From contig JALWEW010000002.1 in assembly GCA_027039295.1 (NCBI GenBank), forward strand, positions 1 to 5,928: a DNA stretch of 5,928 nucleotides, given 5' to 3'. Each line of letters opens with the position of its first letter. The first letter of the stretch is position 1. Shown here one piece after another: positions 5,336 through 5,928 of the stretch. The DNA is from Acidilobaceae archaeon (GTDB lineage Archaea > Thermoproteota > Thermoprotei_A > Sulfolobales > Acidilobaceae). The notes beneath the pieces are model-generated. The model saw nothing but the letters and a program-made list of their open reading frames with translations. It searched no databases and was not told where the DNA came from. The position numbers were made by a program, and so were the translations under genes.

Positions 5336-5928
5336 TACCAGCTTGGTTTATCACGGGCCAGCCTCCTCAGGGCGCCCTTGTAGCGCTCTATCCCCGGGGT
5401 GGCTGCTGGGTCCTTGCCCCTCTCCCTCGCTAGGAGCACGCTCGCGAGGCCAGCCACGACAGCGTTGGCCAGGGCGGCTGCGAAGGGGTGTATGCGCTCG
5501 TAGCGCCTCAGGTCGACGGTGACGACCCTCCCGAGCCCCGCGTACTCGGCCTCCACGTGGTCCTCTATGCCAGCGCAAACCTCATCGTCGACGCTATGCT
5601 TCACCAATATGAAGAGGGGCTCGGCCCCCCTATAGTAGTCCCAGGCCACCACCGAGTTATGCCCCGCCTCCGGGTACCTCTCGACCAGCACGGGGATCCC
5701 GGCGTTCTCCGCAAGCTCCGACCTCCACCTATACCCGAGGAGGTCCCACGGCTCGCAGGAGACCACGACCACCAGGGGATCACTACCCCCCAGAGGGTCG
5801 CTGGCAAGGGCCCGGGCTACCTTCGAGGCGAGCCCCTCCAGCTCGTCCCCCCCGATCAGGGCTCTCGAGGCCTCCCTCACGAGGGGCTCCCCGCGCTCAC
5901 CCGCGGTCCGCCCGCGGACAGCCCCCGC
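5335..5928 (-). CDS. pgi/pmi: Bifunctional phosphoglucose/phosphomannose isomerase, C-terminal part (5' end beyond window)
   Basis: Crenarchaeal-type SIS-domain isomerase that interconverts glucose 6-phosphate or mannose 6-phosphate with fructose 6-phosphate in the cytosol. The frame is open to the window edge, so only about 197 C-terminal codons are seen, mainly the second SIS domain; family members are about 300-330 residues. Signature segments are the glutamate in SELAENAG (codon at 5707-5709), the histidine in YPEAGHNSVVAW (5659-5661), 16 residues later, and a C-terminal lysine in IERYKGAL (5377-5379). These fit the catalytic Glu, His and Lys described for Pyrobaculum PGI/PMI, where Glu and His are likewise 16 residues apart. 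The C-terminal helices read HPFAAALANAVVAGLASVLLA. A GTG at 5880 exists but should not be taken as the start, because the reading frame and domain continue upstream. The peptidase gene follows 31 bases after its TAG stop. Confidence 0.85.
   Translation of the reverse strand, partial: AGAVRGRTAGERGEPLVREASRALIGGDELEGLASKVARALASDPLGGSDPLVVVVSCEPWDLLGYRWRSELAENAGIPVLVERYPEAGHNSVVAWDYYRGAEPLFILVKHSVDDEVCAGIEDHVEAEYAGLGRVVTVDLRRYERIHPFAAALANAVVAGLASVLLARERGKDPAATPGIERYKGALRRLARDKPSW

Noticed and set aside
5335..5880. Reading the isomerase fragment as a complete 181-residue protein starting at GTG 5880.
   Set aside because: The frame stays open for the remaining 48 bases to the window edge and the family has another SIS domain upstream, so the gene is cut by the window, not short.

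Overview
The window looks like chromosomal DNA of a GC-rich, hyperthermophilic Thermoproteota (crenarchaeon), most plausibly of the Desulfurococcales/Acidilobales type (for example an Aeropyrum- or Pyrodictium-like organism). This rests on adjacent CdvA and ESCRT-III cell-division genes, an archaeal bifunctional phosphoglucose/phosphomannose isomerase, an archaeal CPSF-like ribonuclease, heavy use of AGG/AGA and ATA codons, frequent GTG/TTG starts, GGTG-type Shine-Dalgarno sites and AT-rich box A promoter elements in a GC-rich background. The genus is an inference. I see no rRNA, tRNA, CRISPR array, insertion sequence or phage gene.

Layout. cdvA (4-738, minus) and an ESCRT-III gene (861-1532, plus) are divergent around a roughly 120-base control region with one clear TATA-like element. 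The ESCRT-III gene converges on a beta-CASP metallo-beta-lactamase ribonuclease (1581-2858, minus), with a GC-rich hairpin filling the 48-base gap. The ribonuclease is divergent from an FAD-dependent oxidoreductase (3029-4312, plus) across about 170 bases carrying two separate box A candidates. The oxidoreductase converges on a membrane-anchored SDH-family Clp-fold serine peptidase (4404-5303, minus) across a gap with two GC-rich palindromes. Upstream of the peptidase on the same strand is the 3' part of the phosphoglucose/phosphomannose isomerase gene (5335 to the window edge). Orientation alternates almost every gene, so most are probably single-gene transcripts.

How the genes fit together. 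Only the first two are an evident functional pair. CdvA is the membrane-recruiting scaffold of archaeal ESCRT division and the ESCRT-III protein is the filament former. The pair is unlike the well-known Sulfolobus cdvA-cdvB-cdvC arrangement: the genes are divergent, no cdvC is present, and this ESCRT-III protein ends just after a MIM2-like motif, without the C-terminal winged helix that CdvA binds in Sulfolobus. The other genes serve RNA 3'-end processing or decay, flavin-dependent oxidation, membrane proteolysis and sugar-phosphate metabolism, and show no common pathway. I found no convincing new multi-gene system. The most useful observations are the cdv arrangement, the GC-rich inverted repeats at both convergent junctions, and a pattern in which the longest-frame GTG 'starts' are really parts of Shine-Dalgarno sites.
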